The notes: a model not told the origin generated them from the letters alone. 64,000 nucleotides of DNA from Rhodoferax sp. (GCA_031291305.1 JARLJH010000007.1:1-64000), one strand, 5' to 3'; counted from the first letter of the stretch, positions 1 to 11,643 are shown. Numbers and translations are program-made.

Positions 1-1191
<1,191 letters not shown>

Positions 1192-1355
1192 TTTCAGTTC
1201 CTTAAAAGAGCAATGCCCGTGAATTGGTTTAATGTTTGCATCTCGTCACTATCTCCCTTGCCACGGGCAGCAAGGGGTGCGAAATCGCAGACAGGTTCTA
1301 AACAGTAAAGGACTGGCTAATCGCTACGCGAAATTGACCCGTCCAACAATGTAAT

Positions 1356-3458
1356 TTACTTAGCCCTTGCCGCCATGATGGCTTCCGACACGTTACGTGG
1401 TGCTTCCGTGTAGTGCTTGAATTCCATCGTGTAAGTAGCACGGCCTTGCGACATGGAACGTAGGGTTGTTGAATAACCAAACATTTCAGACAGTGGCACC
1501 TCCGCCTTAATGGCTTTGCCACCGCCAACCATGTCTTCCATACCTTGAACCATACCGCGACGTGAGGACAAATCACCCATCACGTTGCCGGCATAGTCTT
1601 CAGGAGTTTCCACCTCCACCGCCATCATTGGCTCAAGAATCACCGGGCCAGCCTTGCGGCAGCCTTCCTTGAAGCCAAAAATCGCAGCCATCTTGAAGGC
1701 CAGCTCATTGGAGTCGACGTCGTGGTAAGAGCCGAAATGCAGCGTCACCTTGACGTCCACCACCGGATAACCAGCCAACACACCTTGCGTGACCGCTTCG
1801 TAGATCCCTTTTTCAACCGCAGGAATGAACTCGCGAGGCACCACACCACCCTTGATGGCATCCACAAACTCAATCCCCTTACCCGCTTCGTTGGGTTCGA
1901 TCTTGAGCACAACGTGACCGTACTGCCCCTTACCGCCGGACTGACGAACAAACTTACCTTCAGCGTCTTCAACCGTCTTACGGATGGTCTCGCGGTAGGC
2001 GACTTGCGGCTTGCCAACATTGGCCTCCACACCGAACTCGCGCTTCATGCGGTCCACAATAATTTCCAGGTGCAACTCACCCATACCACCGATCAGCGTC
2101 TGACCGGACTCCTCGTCGGTCTTGACGCGGAATGAAGGATCTTCTTGCGCCAAACGCTGCAAGGCAATCCCCATTTTTTCCTGGTCAGCCTTGGTCTTGG
2201 GTTCCACGGCCTGGGTAATAACAGGCTCAGGAAAAACCATACGCTCCAGCATGATGATCGCGTTGGGATCACACAGGGTTTCGCCAGTAGTCACATCTTT
2301 CAAGCCGATACAAGCAGCAATGTCACCTGCCACAATCTCACTCACTTCTTCGCGCTTGTTGGCGTGCATTTGCACGATACGACCAATACGCTCTTTTTTG
2401 CCGCGAATCGGGTTGTATACGGTATCGCCTTTGGTCAACACGCCAGAATAAACGCGCACAAAGGTCAACTGCCCGACAAATGGATCTGTCATCAGTTTGA
2501 AGGCCAACGCAGAAAACTTCTCGTTGTCATCTGCCTTGCGAGTGGTTTCTTTTTCATCCTCATCAAAGCCAGGCACCGGTGGCACGTCCAACGGCGAGGG
2601 CATGAGCTCAATCACCGCATCCAACATCCGCTGCACGCCTTTGTTCTTAAACGCGGTGCCACACAGCATAGGCTGAATTTCGCAAGCAATGGCACGGGTA
2701 CGCAAACCGAACGTAATCTCCGCCTCAGACAAGTCACCTTCTTCAAGGTATTTATTCATCAATTCTTCGTTGGCTTCAGCCGCAGCCTCAACCATTTTTT
2801 CACGCCACTCTTTAGCCTTTTCAAGCAATTCAGCGGGAATTTCTTCAAACGTGAACTTCATACCTTGTGAAGCCTCATCCCAAATGATGGCCTTCATCTT
2901 GCGCAGATCAATCACACCCGTAAAACTCTCTTCAGCGCCGATAGGAATCACGATCGGGACAGGGTTGGCCTTCAGTCGCAATTTCATCTGATCGACAACT
3001 TTATAAAAATTGGCGCCAGTACGATCCATCTTATTTACAAACGCCAACCGTGGCACTTTGTACTTGTTTGCCTGACGCCATACGGTTTCCGACTGCGGCT
3101 GCACACCACCCACAGCGCAATACACCATGCAAGCGCCATCCAAGACGCGCATGGAGCGCTCAACTTCAATCGTGAAGTCCACATGTCCAGGGGTATCGAT
3201 GATATTGATACGGTGTTCCTGGAAATTGGCTTCCATACCCTTCCAGAAACAGGTCGTGGCAGCCGAGGTGATAGTGATGCCACGCTCTTGTTCCTGCTCC
3301 ATCCAGTCCATAGTGGCAGCACCATCGTGCACTTCACCAATCTTATGGTTCACACCGGTGTAAAACAAAATACGCTCGGTGGTAGTGGTCTTACCAGCGT
3401 CAATGTGGGCCGAAATGCCGATATTGCGATAGCGCTCAATGGGGGTATGGCGAGCCAT
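1356..3458 (-). CDS. fusA: Elongation factor G
   Basis: Ribosomal translocase GTPase of 700 residues, the standard length. The P-loop AHIDAGKTT is at residues 17-25, with DTPGHVDF and NKMDRTGA following in the G domain, then domains II to V ending in the typical AIMAARAK tail. It sits third in the str operon between rpsG and tuf. The 160-bp leader between rpsG and fusA contains a GC-rich stem-loop, listed separately. Confidence 0.99.
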   Translation of the reverse strand: MARHTPIERYRNIGISAHIDAGKTTTTERILFYTGVNHKIGEVHDGAATMDWMEQEQERGITITSAATTCFWKGMEANFQEHRINIIDTPGHVDFTIEVERSMRVLDGACMVYCAVGGVQPQSETVWRQANKYKVPRLAFVNKMDRTGANFYKVVDQMKLRLKANPVPIVIPIGAEESFTGVIDLRKMKAIIWDEASQGMKFTFEEIPAELLEKAKEWREKMVEAAAEANEELMNKYLEEGDLSEAEITFGLRTRAIACEIQPMLCGTAFKNKGVQRMLDAVIELMPSPLDVPPVPGFDEDEKETTRKADDNEKFSALAFKLMTDPFVGQLTFVRVYSGVLTKGDTVYNPIRGKKERIGRIVQMHANKREEVSEIVAGDIAACIGLKDVTTGETLCDPNAIIMLERMVFPEPVITQAVEPKTKADQEKMGIALQRLAQEDPSFRVKTDEESGQTLIGGMGELHLEIIVDRMKREFGVEANVGKPQVAYRETIRKTVEDAEGKFVRQSGGKGQYGHVVLKIEPNEAGKGIEFVDAIKGGVVPREFIPAVEKGIYEAVTQGVLAGYPVVDVKVTLHFGSYHDVDSNELAFKMAAIFGFKEGCRKAGPVILEPMMAVEVETPEDYAGNVMGDLSSRRGMVQGMEDMVGGGKAIKAEVPLSEMFGYSTTLRSMSQGRATYTMEFKHYTEAPRNVSEAIMAARAK

Positions 3459-3497
3459 GATGGATCCTTGGTTGATCTATATATGTTCAAACTACTA

Positions 3498-3526
3498 CGC
3501 CGCGGAGGCTTTTGACCTCAGCGGCG
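3498..3526 (-). promoter_or_regulatory. Stem-loop in rpsG-fusA spacer
   Basis: Arms CGCCGC-G-GAGG and CCTC-A-GCGGCG pair over 10 bp with one internal mismatch and a 7-nt loop, about 40 bp upstream of the fusA start on the minus strand. It is not followed by a T-tract, so it is unlikely to be an intrinsic terminator. A role in processing or translational control is inference only. Confidence 0.3.
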
Positions 3527-3618
3527 CAGCGAGCGATTTTCAGACTAGGCAACCCTGAGCTGCACAGAGCACAGCCAAAGGATGCAGCAAGGCTTGAAAG
3601 CCGCGCAGTAGCCGCTGA

Positions 3619-4092
3619 TTAGAAGCGGAAGTGAGAGAAAGCCTTATTGGCTTCAGCCATGCGGTGAACTTCGTCACGCTTTTTCATAGCACCACCACGA
3701 CCTTCGGTGGCTTCCAGCAACTCGTTAGCCAAACGCAGAGCCATGGACTTTTCACCACGCTTGCGGGCAGCTTCCTTAATCCAACGCATGGAGAGAGCCA
3801 GACGACGAACCGGACGCACTTCAACCGGCACCTGGTAGTTAGCACCACCGACGCGACGGGACTTCACTTCCACCAGCGGCTTGACGTTGTTAATGGCCAC
3901 GGTAAAGGCTTCGAGAGCGTCTTTATCAGGGTGCTTCTTGGCAATTTGCTCCAACGCACCATAAATGATGCGCTCGGCAACCGCCTTTTTGCCGCCTTCC
4001 ATGATCACGTTCATGAATTTGGACAGCTCAACATTGCCGAATTTAGGATCCGGCAGAATTTCACGTTTAGGGACTTCGCGACGACGTGGCAT
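3619..4092 (-). CDS. rpsG: 30S ribosomal protein S7
   Basis: Primary binder of the 3' major domain of 16S rRNA. The protein has 157 residues with the characteristic start [17 protein letters not shown] and the conserved core [16 protein letters not shown]. It ends [14 protein letters not shown], the normal short betaproteobacterial tail. It is second in the str operon, 151 bp downstream of rpsL. Confidence 0.99.
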   Translation of the reverse strand: MPRRREVPKREILPDPKFGNVELSKFMNVIMEGGKKAVAERIIYGALEQIAKKHPDKDALEAFTVAINNVKPLVEVKSRRVGGANYQVPVEVRPVRRLALSMRWIKEAARKRGEKSMALRLANELLEATEGRGGAMKKRDEVHRMAEANKAFSHFRF

Positions 4093-4243
4093 TTTTTCAC
4101 CTCTATTGCTTCAGTTGGCGTTTTGACAACACCGCGAGAGTTAAAAATAAGACTCTCACTTACTCGACCCGAAACTTGGGTCACTACGTTTGCTGACTGC
4201 GCCACGCAGCAACAAACACCTTTTAAACCAACAGCCAAAAAGC

Positions 4244-4621
4244 TTATTTCGCCTTGGGGCGTTTTGCACCGTATTTGGAACGCGACTGCTTGCGATCTTT
4301 CACGCCTTGCAAATCGAGCGAACCACGCACGATGTGGTAACGAACACCAGGCAAGTCCTTGACACGACCGCCACGAACCAGCACGACACTATGCTCCTGC
4401 AGGTTGTGGCCTTCACCACCAATGTAAGAGATGACCTCAAACCCATTGGTCAAGCGCACTTTGGCAACTTTACGCAAAGCCGAGTTAGGCTTCTTCGGGG
4501 TCGTGGTGTACACACGAGTGCAAACACCGCGACGTTGTGGAGAATTTTCCATCGCCGGGCTTTTGGACTTGATCACCTCGACCGAACGTCCCTGACGAAT
4601 TAACTGGTTAATGGTTGGCAC
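4244..4621 (-). CDS. rpsL: 30S ribosomal protein S12
   Basis: Decoding-centre ribosomal protein of 125 residues. The conserved segments [12 protein letters not shown] and GGRVKDLPG carry wild-type lysines at the two positions where streptomycin-resistance substitutions usually occur, so the sequence shows the streptomycin-sensitive form. It is the first gene of the str operon. A Shine-Dalgarno AGGAGG lies just upstream on the minus strand, and a predicted sigma-70 promoter lies about 95-120 bp upstream. Confidence 0.99.
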   Translation of the reverse strand: MPTINQLIRQGRSVEVIKSKSPAMENSPQRRGVCTRVYTTTPKKPNSALRKVAKVRLTNGFEVISYIGGEGHNLQEHSVVLVRGGRVKDLPGVRYHIVRGSLDLQGVKDRKQSRSKYGAKRPKAK

Positions 4622-4689
4622 CTGAGCCTCCTAATGACTAAACGTCCCTAAACGCTTAAAAACATGAAAATAACGAAAACGTGAAACCC

Positions 4690-4704
4690 TTCGGAAATTC
4701 CGAA
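4690..4704. other. Short palindrome in str leader
   Basis: TTCGGAA/TTCCGAA forms a 7-bp near-perfect palindrome between the predicted str promoter and rpsL. It is too short, and lacks a T-run, to call as a terminator. It could be a leader stem in the rpsL transcript. Confidence 0.25.
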
Positions 4705-4713
4705 AAGCCCTCT

Positions 4714-4742
4714 ACTATATCAGGAGAGGTTGACACCAACAA
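4714..4742 (-). promoter_or_regulatory. Predicted sigma-70 promoter of the str operon
   Basis: On the minus strand TTGTTG (-35) and TATAGT (-10) are separated by exactly 17 nt, directly after the carboxypeptidase stop codon and upstream of rpsL. This is the best match in the 127-bp gap and would start transcription roughly 85-90 nt before the rpsL start. It is a motif prediction only. Confidence 0.5.
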
Positions 4743-4748
4743 CAGAAA

Positions 4749-5894
4749 TTATTTGATCCACAGGCGCAGGGCATCCCACGCACGCCCCAACACCCCCGAC
4801 TGGTCCACACTTTGCAGCGCCTGCAAAGGCACTTCCGTAACCAATTTGCCCTGAATGCTGACCTTGAGCTTCCCGATGGGTTGCCACTTGGAAACAGGCG
4901 CCACAAGTGGATCGGGACGCTCCACCTCAGTGGTTAATTTGCCACCACTTCCAGCGGGCACCGCCACTACGATTGGACGCGGCAAGCCCAAGCCAACAGT
5001 GGATTGCTGCCCCTTCCAGATGACCGGAGATACCACAGGCTGATTGGCATCAAACAATTTGACCGCATCAAAGGCGGTGTAACCCCAATTCAGCAACTTT
5101 TGGGACTCGTTGGCACGAGCATTCTCACTGGCCGTGCCCAGCATGACCGACAACAACCGGCGACTACCGACGCCAGACACATCGCGATGAGCAGTGGCAA
5201 TCAGGCAGAAACCCGCCGCATCGGTATGCCCAGTTTTCAGACCATCCACCGAAGGGTCGCGAAAAAGCAACAAATTTCGATTCGTATCATTTGCCGCTGG
5301 CGTACCTGGATACCGGTAATGCTTGATGGCGTAATAGGCCACGTCCTCCGGAAAGTCATTCATTAAACGAGTCGCCAGCACGCCGAGGTCGCGCGCTGTG
5401 GTGATGTGACCCGCTTCGGCCACCCCCTCCAGATTCTTGTAGCTGGTGGAGGTCATGCCCAACACCTTGGCCTGATCGTTCATCATTTGCACAAAATGCT
5501 GCTCCGTGCCACCTACACCTTCAGCCAGCGCCATGCTGGCATCGTTGCCACTCTGCACGATCATGCCCTTGATCAGGTCTTCCACCGGCACTTGCATTTT
5601 GGGGTCAATGAACATGCGCGAACCTGGCATCTTCCACGCGTGCTCACTGACAGGCAAAGTTTGTTTGAGATCGATCTTTTTGCTACGCAGAGCATCAAAC
5701 ACTAGGTAGGCCGTCATCAGTTTTGTCAATGACGCAGGCTCCACTGGCATGTCGATGTCTTTTTGTGCCAGTATCTGGTTTGCCGTCACGTCCAGTAACA
5801 AATATGACCGCGCAGCGATTTCAGGGGCTTGCGGAGTTTGAGCCGCAACGCTCAAAGCCACCCAGGCAGTCCATGTTAAAAAGAGTTTTTTCAA
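4749..5894 (-). CDS. dacA: D-alanyl-D-alanine carboxypeptidase (PBP5/6 type)
   Basis: Penicillin-binding protein that trims the terminal D-Ala from peptidoglycan pentapeptides in the periplasm. The 381 residues begin with a signal peptide (MKKLFLTWTAWVALSVAAQ). All three serine-peptidase motifs are present: SLTK at 55-58, SGN at 115-117 and KTG at 220-222. A C-terminal PBP5 domain 2 and an amphipathic membrane-anchoring tail (GRAWDALRLWIK) follow. It lies upstream of and codirectional with the str operon. From memory, relatives often keep this gene next to a D-amino-acid transaminase, ybeD and lipB; here those genes are about 22 kb away and the transaminase is a remnant. Confidence 0.95.
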   Translation of the reverse strand: MKKLFLTWTAWVALSVAAQTPQAPEIAARSYLLLDVTANQILAQKDIDMPVEPASLTKLMTAYLVFDALRSKKIDLKQTLPVSEHAWKMPGSRMFIDPKMQVPVEDLIKGMIVQSGNDASMALAEGVGGTEQHFVQMMNDQAKVLGMTSTSYKNLEGVAEAGHITTARDLGVLATRLMNDFPEDVAYYAIKHYRYPGTPAANDTNRNLLLFRDPSVDGLKTGHTDAAGFCLIATAHRDVSGVGSRRLLSVMLGTASENARANESQKLLNWGYTAFDAVKLFDANQPVVSPVIWKGQQSTVGLGLPRPIVVAVPAGSGGKLTTEVERPDPLVAPVSKWQPIGKLKVSIQGKLVTEVPLQALQSVDQSGVLGRAWDALRLWIK

Positions 5895-5937
5895 GCGGTG
5901 TGATACAGCCTGCCGTCGGGCAAACTGGTAGCGACGA

Positions 5938-5985
5938 ATACTATAAATATAGCTATAAACCCTTTATACATAAGGGCTAGAGCAC
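5938..5985 (+). repeat. REP-like intergenic repeat, copy 1
   Basis: Pattern ACTAT...ATAGCT followed by an imperfect hairpin ACCCTTTAT/ATAAGGGCTAGAGC. It shares the GGGCTAGAG end with ten other copies in the window. It lies 20 nt past the stop codon of the minus-strand ferredoxin-like gene. Confidence 0.75.
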
Positions 5986-6005
5986 ATAATCACCAAAATT
6001 CAGAT

Positions 6006-6383
6006 TCAACGCCCTAAATGGGGCGGCGTCAGCAGACGCTCCACGACCTGGCCGTTCTTCAGATGCGATTCAACAATTTCGTCGATATCGCTGCTGTCCA
6101 CATAGCTGTACCAGACAGCTTCCGGGTAAACCACCACCACCGGCCCTGCCGCACAGCGATCCAGACAACCTGCCTTGTTGACTCGCACGGCGCCTGGTCC
6201 GGCCAGTCCGGCAGTCTTAACCTGTGCCTTGCAGCGCTCAAAAGCACCCAGCGCATCATGCTGGGCGCAGCAGGCTTCGCCGTTTTGCCGCTCGTTAGTG
6301 CAGAAAAAAATGTGTCGCTGAAAATAACTGGCAGCGGGCGCCACTGCGGCAGCGGCTGCCTCTGAGGGTGTGGTCTGTGTCAT
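6006..6383 (-). CDS. Thioredoxin-like [2Fe-2S] ferredoxin domain protein
   Basis: Small cytoplasmic protein of about 125 residues. It has the cysteine pattern of thioredoxin-fold 2Fe-2S ferredoxins: FFCTNERQNGEACC near the N-terminus and AGCLDRCAAGP about 45 residues later, followed by VVVYPEAVWY. The start was placed at the ATG giving MTQTTPSEA, 10 bp after the stop of the VanZ-family gene. A longer in-frame start 13 codons upstream would overlap that gene. The electron-transfer partner is not evident. Confidence 0.8.
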   Translation of the reverse strand: MTQTTPSEAAAAAVAPAASYFQRHIFFCTNERQNGEACCAQHDALGAFERCKAQVKTAGLAGPGAVRVNKAGCLDRCAAGPVVVVYPEAVWYSYVDSSDIDEIVESHLKNGQVVERLLTPPHLGR

Positions 6384-6393
6384 TCGAGTGATT

Positions 6394-7494
6394 TTAGTCA
6401 GCTGGCTCTTTTCCCCACACACGACGCATCACATACCACAGTGCTGCAAACGGCCATAACCAACCCAGCCACTGCGCCAATCCGTGAAAACGGATGAAGC
6501 GACCTTGCTCCCACATGAACAGGGTTTGTTCAAAATACGAATCAATAGAGGCCTGATTGATCAGACTCAGGTCGATGCCCAAAGCCAGTACAGCCAGAGC
6601 CGCACCAGCGCGCGGCGGCACCCACAGCAGCATGGCCAGTACCACCAGCGAAGCCACTAGCGCACCGCGCACAGGGGGTTTCAACCATACCCAGGCGTGC
6701 TCCGGTCCAAAACTCAAAGCGGCGCTCAAACTGGTCGCTGCCACACCCAATATCAGCAGCCACAATAAAAACCACAAACGTTTGCCAGACTGCCGGATGA
6801 TGCAATACCCCAGCAATCCGGGAGTCATCAAACCCAGCAGCACGACCAGCCAGTTTGCCATCGGCAGCATCGGCTGCAACTCGATATCACGCACGGGTAG
6901 CCACTCTAGAAACGGGCTGTCAGCCAGCATGACTGCCAGTCCAGCCTCAAGTCGCTCCATCACCTGCCCCAAACCAAATGGAATGGCCGTCGGAAACAAC
7001 AAGGCGACAGGCCACAGCGCCAGAAGTACCAATGCGTCACGCGCATCCTGAACAAACCAGTTGCCCCGAAAACGGCTCCAGCGCTGCAGGGCTCCCAGTT
7101 TTTCCAGCCCCCAGGCAGACAAAGTACCCAGCGCGGCACCCGACATGTTCAGCACCAGATCAAGGTTGGACGGCACCCGATCCGGAAGGTACACCTGCAA
7201 GGTTTCCATGGCCAGTGACAGCACAGACGCGACGGGCACCGCCAGCCAAACCGCCCAACGAAGGTGTCCGGTGCGCAGTGGTCCGAGGGTCAAGAAAAAC
7301 CCCAGCGGCATATAGCCCAGCACATTGGACAACACATCAAAACCGGTCCAGTACCTCGGCCAAGGTGCGATCAGGAACTGCCAAGGTTGCACACCCTGAT
7401 CTCGCCAATGAACAAACGGGTACAGACTCGCATAAATGATCAGACCAGCATAGACCAGCGCCAGCGGCCATGCCGAAGTTTTATGCATCGGCAT
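6394..7494 (-). CDS. VanZ-family membrane protein
   Basis: Integral membrane protein of 366 residues with many hydrophobic helices. The N-terminal third holds the VanZ-like core (YASLYPFVHWRDQG, then DVLSNVLGYMPLGF and the PSNLDLVLNMSGAALG segment). The C-terminal half adds further predicted helices, making it about twice the size of the minimal VanZ domain. VanZ itself confers low-level teicoplanin resistance, but the function of long chromosomal homologs like this one is unknown. It is probably cotranscribed with the downstream ferredoxin-like gene. Confidence 0.8.
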   Translation of the reverse strand: MPMHKTSAWPLALVYAGLIIYASLYPFVHWRDQGVQPWQFLIAPWPRYWTGFDVLSNVLGYMPLGFFLTLGPLRTGHLRWAVWLAVPVASVLSLAMETLQVYLPDRVPSNLDLVLNMSGAALGTLSAWGLEKLGALQRWSRFRGNWFVQDARDALVLLALWPVALLFPTAIPFGLGQVMERLEAGLAVMLADSPFLEWLPVRDIELQPMLPMANWLVVLLGLMTPGLLGYCIIRQSGKRLWFLLWLLILGVAATSLSAALSFGPEHAWVWLKPPVRGALVASLVVLAMLLWVPPRAGAALAVLALGIDLSLINQASIDSYFEQTLFMWEQGRFIRFHGLAQWLGWLWPFAALWYVMRRVWGKEPAD

Positions 7495-7558
7495 ATCGGG
7501 CTCGGAAAAAACGCAAACCAGTCATACAGCCAGTTTAGGACAGCGCAACGGCCAGTGC

Positions 7559-7587
7559 AAAAAAAACCCCAGCACGAGGGCTGGGGT
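7559..7587 (-). terminator. Rho-independent terminator of the small RNA
   Basis: Perfect 8-bp stem ACCCCAGC/GCTGGGGT with a 6-nt loop, directly followed on the minus strand by a run of seven or eight T. This is the strongest intrinsic terminator in the first 15 kb. It terminates a leftward transcript arising upstream of hemB. Confidence 0.8.
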
Positions 7588-7659
7588 GGTAAGCCTATTT
7601 GCTGTCACACATCAAGGCCCCGCTCAGGGAGGAAAAGCGGGGGGCAGTAGACTGCCCAG
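7559..7659 (-). ncRNA. Candidate small RNA divergent from hemB
   Basis: On the minus strand three consecutive hairpins follow a promoter-like sequence. They are GGGCAG-TCTA-CTGCCC, then CCCCGCT/AGCGGGG with an 11-nt loop that reads TTTCCTCCCTG (an anti-Shine-Dalgarno CCTCC), then the terminator ACCCCAGC/GCTGGGGT followed by seven or eight T. The predicted -35 TTGAAA and -10 TTAAAT are 16 nt apart, giving a transcript of about 100 nt. No protein gene lies upstream on this strand that would need the terminator. The architecture resembles anti-SD small RNAs such as the Rfam betaproteobacteria toxic small RNA, but that identity is a hypothesis. Confidence 0.6.
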
Positions 7660-7665
7660 GGCGTA

Positions 7666-7693
7666 ATTTAACAAAAATACTTCATTGTTTCAA
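7666..7693 (-). promoter_or_regulatory. Predicted promoter of the small RNA
   Basis: Minus-strand TTGAAA (7688-7693) and TTAAAT (7666-7671) with a 16-nt spacer. The -35 box overlaps the predicted -35 of hemB on the opposite strand, so the two transcripts would compete for polymerase. Confidence 0.4.
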
Positions 7694-7713
7694 GTCAACA
7701 AAAAAAATAATAC
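7685..7713 (+). promoter_or_regulatory. Predicted hemB promoter
   Basis: Plus-strand TTGTTT (7685-7690) and TAATAC (7708-7713) separated by 17 nt, ending about 37 bp upstream of the hemB start codon. The spacer is A-rich. Motif prediction only. Confidence 0.4.
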
Positions 7714-7747
7714 CTTTAGCAAGACAAAATATCGGAAAGGAATTTAA

Positions 7748-8802
<1,055 letters not shown>

Positions 8803-8823
8803 TTTTTCAAATACGCGCCAAAC

Positions 8824-9969
8824 ATGCGCATCTTTACCATCCACGGCGGCAGCGTTGCCGAAGACCTCGCTGCAACACTCTGCAACTTGGTGTTGCCTGC
8901 GCAAGGCTACCTGTGGGTGACCTGCACTCGCAGTGAGTTGGAGCAGATACATGCTCCTCTGCAAACCATGTTGCAGCGGCTATGTGGCGTGCAATTGATG
9001 GACTTGCACGTCTCGGACCTACTCAACCAACAATTGCCGTCGCGCTACGACTACACCTCGCAGTACGACATGCTGGTGTTTCGGCGTCTGACGTCAACCC
9101 ACGGGCTGGAAGAAGTCGCTTCGCCACAACCGCTCGTCAGCCCGACCAAGCGCGGTGGTCCACCGATCCTGCGGCGCATTGACACCAGCCCGGTGGGGTT
9201 CGTCGTCTTCGACAAGATCCTGCTGTCTGTGCACCCGGAAGATGGTCATCTGCGTGACGGTTACGCCCAGCGCTTGATGAGCGCCAACAGCAATCCCGTG
9301 CCACCATTAGGCACGGCGAACGACAGCCGCTCGACAGGCGCGCGCGGAGTACCCACCGGCCCTGCCGATCTGATGCTGCGCATCGTCAACCACATGGTGG
9401 ACGGCTTTCTGGCGCTTCGCCGAGAACTCACCCATCAGCTTGACCACTGGCAGGACGAGCTACTCAACCCGAAAACCCGTTTCTCCAACTGGCGCACGTT
9501 GCTGGACGCGCGTCAAGCCTTGCACCTGCTCGACGAGATCTGTGAAGACCAGCGCAGCGCCATTCAGGACTGGATTGAAGCTCTCAAAACTTGGCCGGAA
9601 AGCGACATTCAGCTGGGTCAGCACGAGCGCGACATGCTGCAAGTACGCAGTCGCGACGTGCTGGAGCACATTGAACGCGTGGCGCACCATGTGCGCCAAC
9701 TGGAGCAAAACGCAGAAACCGCTGTCCAAATCCACTTCAACGCACAAAGCCACCGCACCAACGAGATCATGCGCACCCTGACGGTCCTGACCGCCGTCTT
9801 TCTGCCACTGAACCTGATCGCAGGCGTTTTCGGCATGAACTTTGACTTTATTCCGTTGCTGCACCGCTCCAACGGCTTTTGGTTGACCATGGGTTCGATG
9901 GCACTGACTGCCGCAGCACTTGTGATATTTTTCTGGCGCAAGCGTTATCTGGAGCGCTCTGCGCGCTAG
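8824..9969 (+). CDS. CorA-type divalent cation transporter
   Basis: Inner-membrane Mg2+/divalent cation channel-type protein of about 381 residues. A long soluble N-terminal funnel domain is followed by two C-terminal transmembrane helices. The signature GMN is present in VFGMNFDFIPLL at the end of the first helix. The start was set at the ATG giving MRIFTIHGG because the upstream in-frame codons come from the REP-like repeat. It could be a CorA or ZntB-like paralog; ion specificity cannot be read from sequence. Confidence 0.88.
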   Translation: MRIFTIHGGSVAEDLAATLCNLVLPAQGYLWVTCTRSELEQIHAPLQTMLQRLCGVQLMDLHVSDLLNQQLPSRYDYTSQYDMLVFRRLTSTHGLEEVASPQPLVSPTKRGGPPILRRIDTSPVGFVVFDKILLSVHPEDGHLRDGYAQRLMSANSNPVPPLGTANDSRSTGARGVPTGPADLMLRIVNHMVDGFLALRRELTHQLDHWQDELLNPKTRFSNWRTLLDARQALHLLDEICEDQRSAIQDWIEALKTWPESDIQLGQHERDMLQVRSRDVLEHIERVAHHVRQLEQNAETAVQIHFNAQSHRTNEIMRTLTVLTAVFLPLNLIAGVFGMNFDFIPLLHRSNGFWLTMGSMALTAAALVIFFWRKRYLERSAR

Positions 9970-10014
9970 GTTTCAGAGCAATCAGTGCTGCTGGTGCATG
10001 GCTCTTCACTTTCA

Positions 10015-10057
10015 AAAATGTAGCCACCTCTGCTTATCTTGCGGGGGCTAGAGCATG
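10015..10057 (+). repeat. REP-like intergenic repeat, copy 3
   Basis: A degenerate copy (TAGCCACCTCTGCTTATC...GGGGGCTAGAGCATG) between two convergent genes. Its GGGCTAGAG end supplies the TAG stop codon of the minus-strand hydrolase gene. Confidence 0.6.
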
Positions 10058-10740
10058 ATTTTTTCTAGAAAATCCAGTGTACGCGTTCGCGCCAGCGTAG
10101 CTGCCGCAGCGTTGTAGGCAGCCCGATTGTCACAGTTGAAGCCGTGACTGGCATCGTACAGATATAGCTCAACTTCAGGCTGCGCCAACCTGAAGGCGTC
10201 CACACCCTCCAGTGAGATCGAATGGTCATTACGGGCAAAATGCGCCAACACCGGCACTTGGGACGTGCGGGCGATCTCGACGGGCTGTGTCATGCCGCCG
10301 CCATAGTACGTCACTGCCGCGGCAATATGGCTCAACTCACAGGCCGCACGCCAGGCCAACAAGCCGCCCCAGCAATAGCCCACCACGCCGACCTTGCCCG
10401 ATGGCACTGAACGCATGGCGTAGTCTATGGTGGCCTGAATATCGAGCAACACCCCCGGAGCGGGCAAGCCCTCCACCTGTGCTTTCAGTGCTACGCCTGC
10501 GGCAATGTCGTCCGGCTTGTAGCCCATCTCAACCCCTGGCTTAACCCGGTGAAAAGTGGACGGCGCCAATGCAAAGTAACCCTGCGCAGCAAAACTGTCT
10601 GCCACCGCCCGAATGTGAACGTTGACACCAAAGATTTCTTGCAACACCACCACAGCACCCTTGGCCGGGCCTGTAGGCTGCGCTTGATAGATCGGAAACC
10701 GAAAACCGTCGGCAGCGGTAATTTCAATCATAGGGATCAT
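10048..10740 (-). CDS. Dienelactone hydrolase family protein
   Basis: Alpha/beta hydrolase of 230 residues. The nucleophile is cysteine in GYCWGG (C123), typical of dienelactone hydrolases, with the acid in ARNDHS and the histidine in DASHGFNC. The family hydrolyses lactones such as dienelactone in ortho-cleavage of chlorocatechols, but many chromosomal members act on other esters. It is about 28 kb from the phenol locus and not obviously linked to it. The ATG giving MIPMIEITAADGF was chosen because an AGGAG lies just upstream; a longer frame adds 17 poorly conserved residues. Confidence 0.88.
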   Translation of the reverse strand: MIPMIEITAADGFRFPIYQAQPTGPAKGAVVVLQEIFGVNVHIRAVADSFAAQGYFALAPSTFHRVKPGVEMGYKPDDIAAGVALKAQVEGLPAPGVLLDIQATIDYAMRSVPSGKVGVVGYCWGGLLAWRAACELSHIAAAVTYYGGGMTQPVEIARTSQVPVLAHFARNDHSISLEGVDAFRLAQPEVELYLYDASHGFNCDNRAAYNAAAATLARTRTLDFLEKIML

Positions 10741-10851
10741 GCTGGCTCCTGGTGTTGCTCTGGCTATTGGCGCAGGTCGCGCGCCGTGCATGACTATTGT
10801 CCATTCCCCATCAAGAGCGTGCAGTAACCACCTGCGGCTAACATGCTACCC

Positions 10852-11472
10852 ATGGATCTCAAACCCCTCGTCACCTTGCTGGCCATTGTCAACCCTTTGG
10901 CCATCGTGCCGTTTTTCATCCATTACACGCAAGAATTTACCGATGAGCAACGTCGGCGAACGATTCTGATTGCCTCCTTCAGTAGCTTTGTAGTGATTGC
11001 CATCAGCGCACTGATGGGGCTGCAAATCTTGGAGTTCTTTGGCATCTCTCTGGCAAGTTTTCAGGTCGGTGGAGGCATGCTACTGATGACCTCGGCACTA
11101 GCCATGCTCAATGCCCAGCCTGCCGAAGCCAAATCCAACGAGGAAGAAATGCAAGATGCATCAGCCCGCGCAAGCATCGCGGTGGTGCCATTGACCATCC
11201 CGCTGCTTACCGGCCCGGCCACCATGTCAACCGTGGTGATTTACGCCGACAAGGCCAAAACCGTGCTGCAGCTCACCACACTGCTGGGGTATGGCGTGGT
11301 CGTCGCGCTGGTTACTGCGCTGTGCTTTTCTCTGGCGCAGCCAATTGCGCGCGGCTTGGGAAAAACAGGCATCAATGTGATGACCCGGTTGATGGGCTTG
11401 ATCCTGGCAGCCCTGTCGGTCGAGGTGATGTCGGTCGGATTGATGAAACTATTTCCCATATTGGGGAAATAA
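10852..11472 (+). CDS. MarC-family integral membrane protein
   Basis: Polytopic inner-membrane protein of 206 residues with six predicted helices. The family signature MDLKPLVTLLAIVNPLAIVPFF is at the N-terminus, and VPLTIPLLTGPATMS and the NVMTRLMGLILAALSVE segment lie further on. The family was once linked to multiple antibiotic resistance, but its transport substrate remains unknown. An alternative ATG lies three codons upstream. It is divergent from the dienelactone hydrolase gene. Confidence 0.9.
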   Translation: MDLKPLVTLLAIVNPLAIVPFFIHYTQEFTDEQRRRTILIASFSSFVVIAISALMGLQILEFFGISLASFQVGGGMLLMTSALAMLNAQPAEAKSNEEEMQDASARASIAVVPLTIPLLTGPATMSTVVIYADKAKTVLQLTTLLGYGVVVALVTALCFSLAQPIARGLGKTGINVMTRLMGLILAALSVEVMSVGLMKLFPILGK

Positions 11473-11611
11473 CCAGGACGTCTGGGAAACGGCGACGACC
11501 ACACATTCAAGGCGGCTTACCTGCCAAGCATTTCATGCGCAACAAGGCGGTGCTTGTCGAACTGAACCTGTCGCATCCAGGCACAAACTTGGGGAGATTT
11601 TTTGGTGGATA

Positions 11612-11633
11612 GAAAGACTACTGAGGGTCTTTC
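11612..11633 (-). terminator. Possible tRNA-Ser terminator stem
   Basis: Perfect 7-bp stem GAAAGAC/GTCTTTC with an 8-nt loop, starting 10 nt beyond the 3' end of tRNA-Ser on the minus strand. The following T-tract is poor, so this is only a probable terminator. Confidence 0.4.
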
Positions 11634-11643
11634 ATTGGTGTTC

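Noticed and set aside
1214-1269. TGCCCGTG/CACGGGCA arms between fusA and tuf as a terminator
   Set aside because: The 40-nt loop and absence of a T-run make an intrinsic terminator unlikely; the genes are expected to be cotranscribed.
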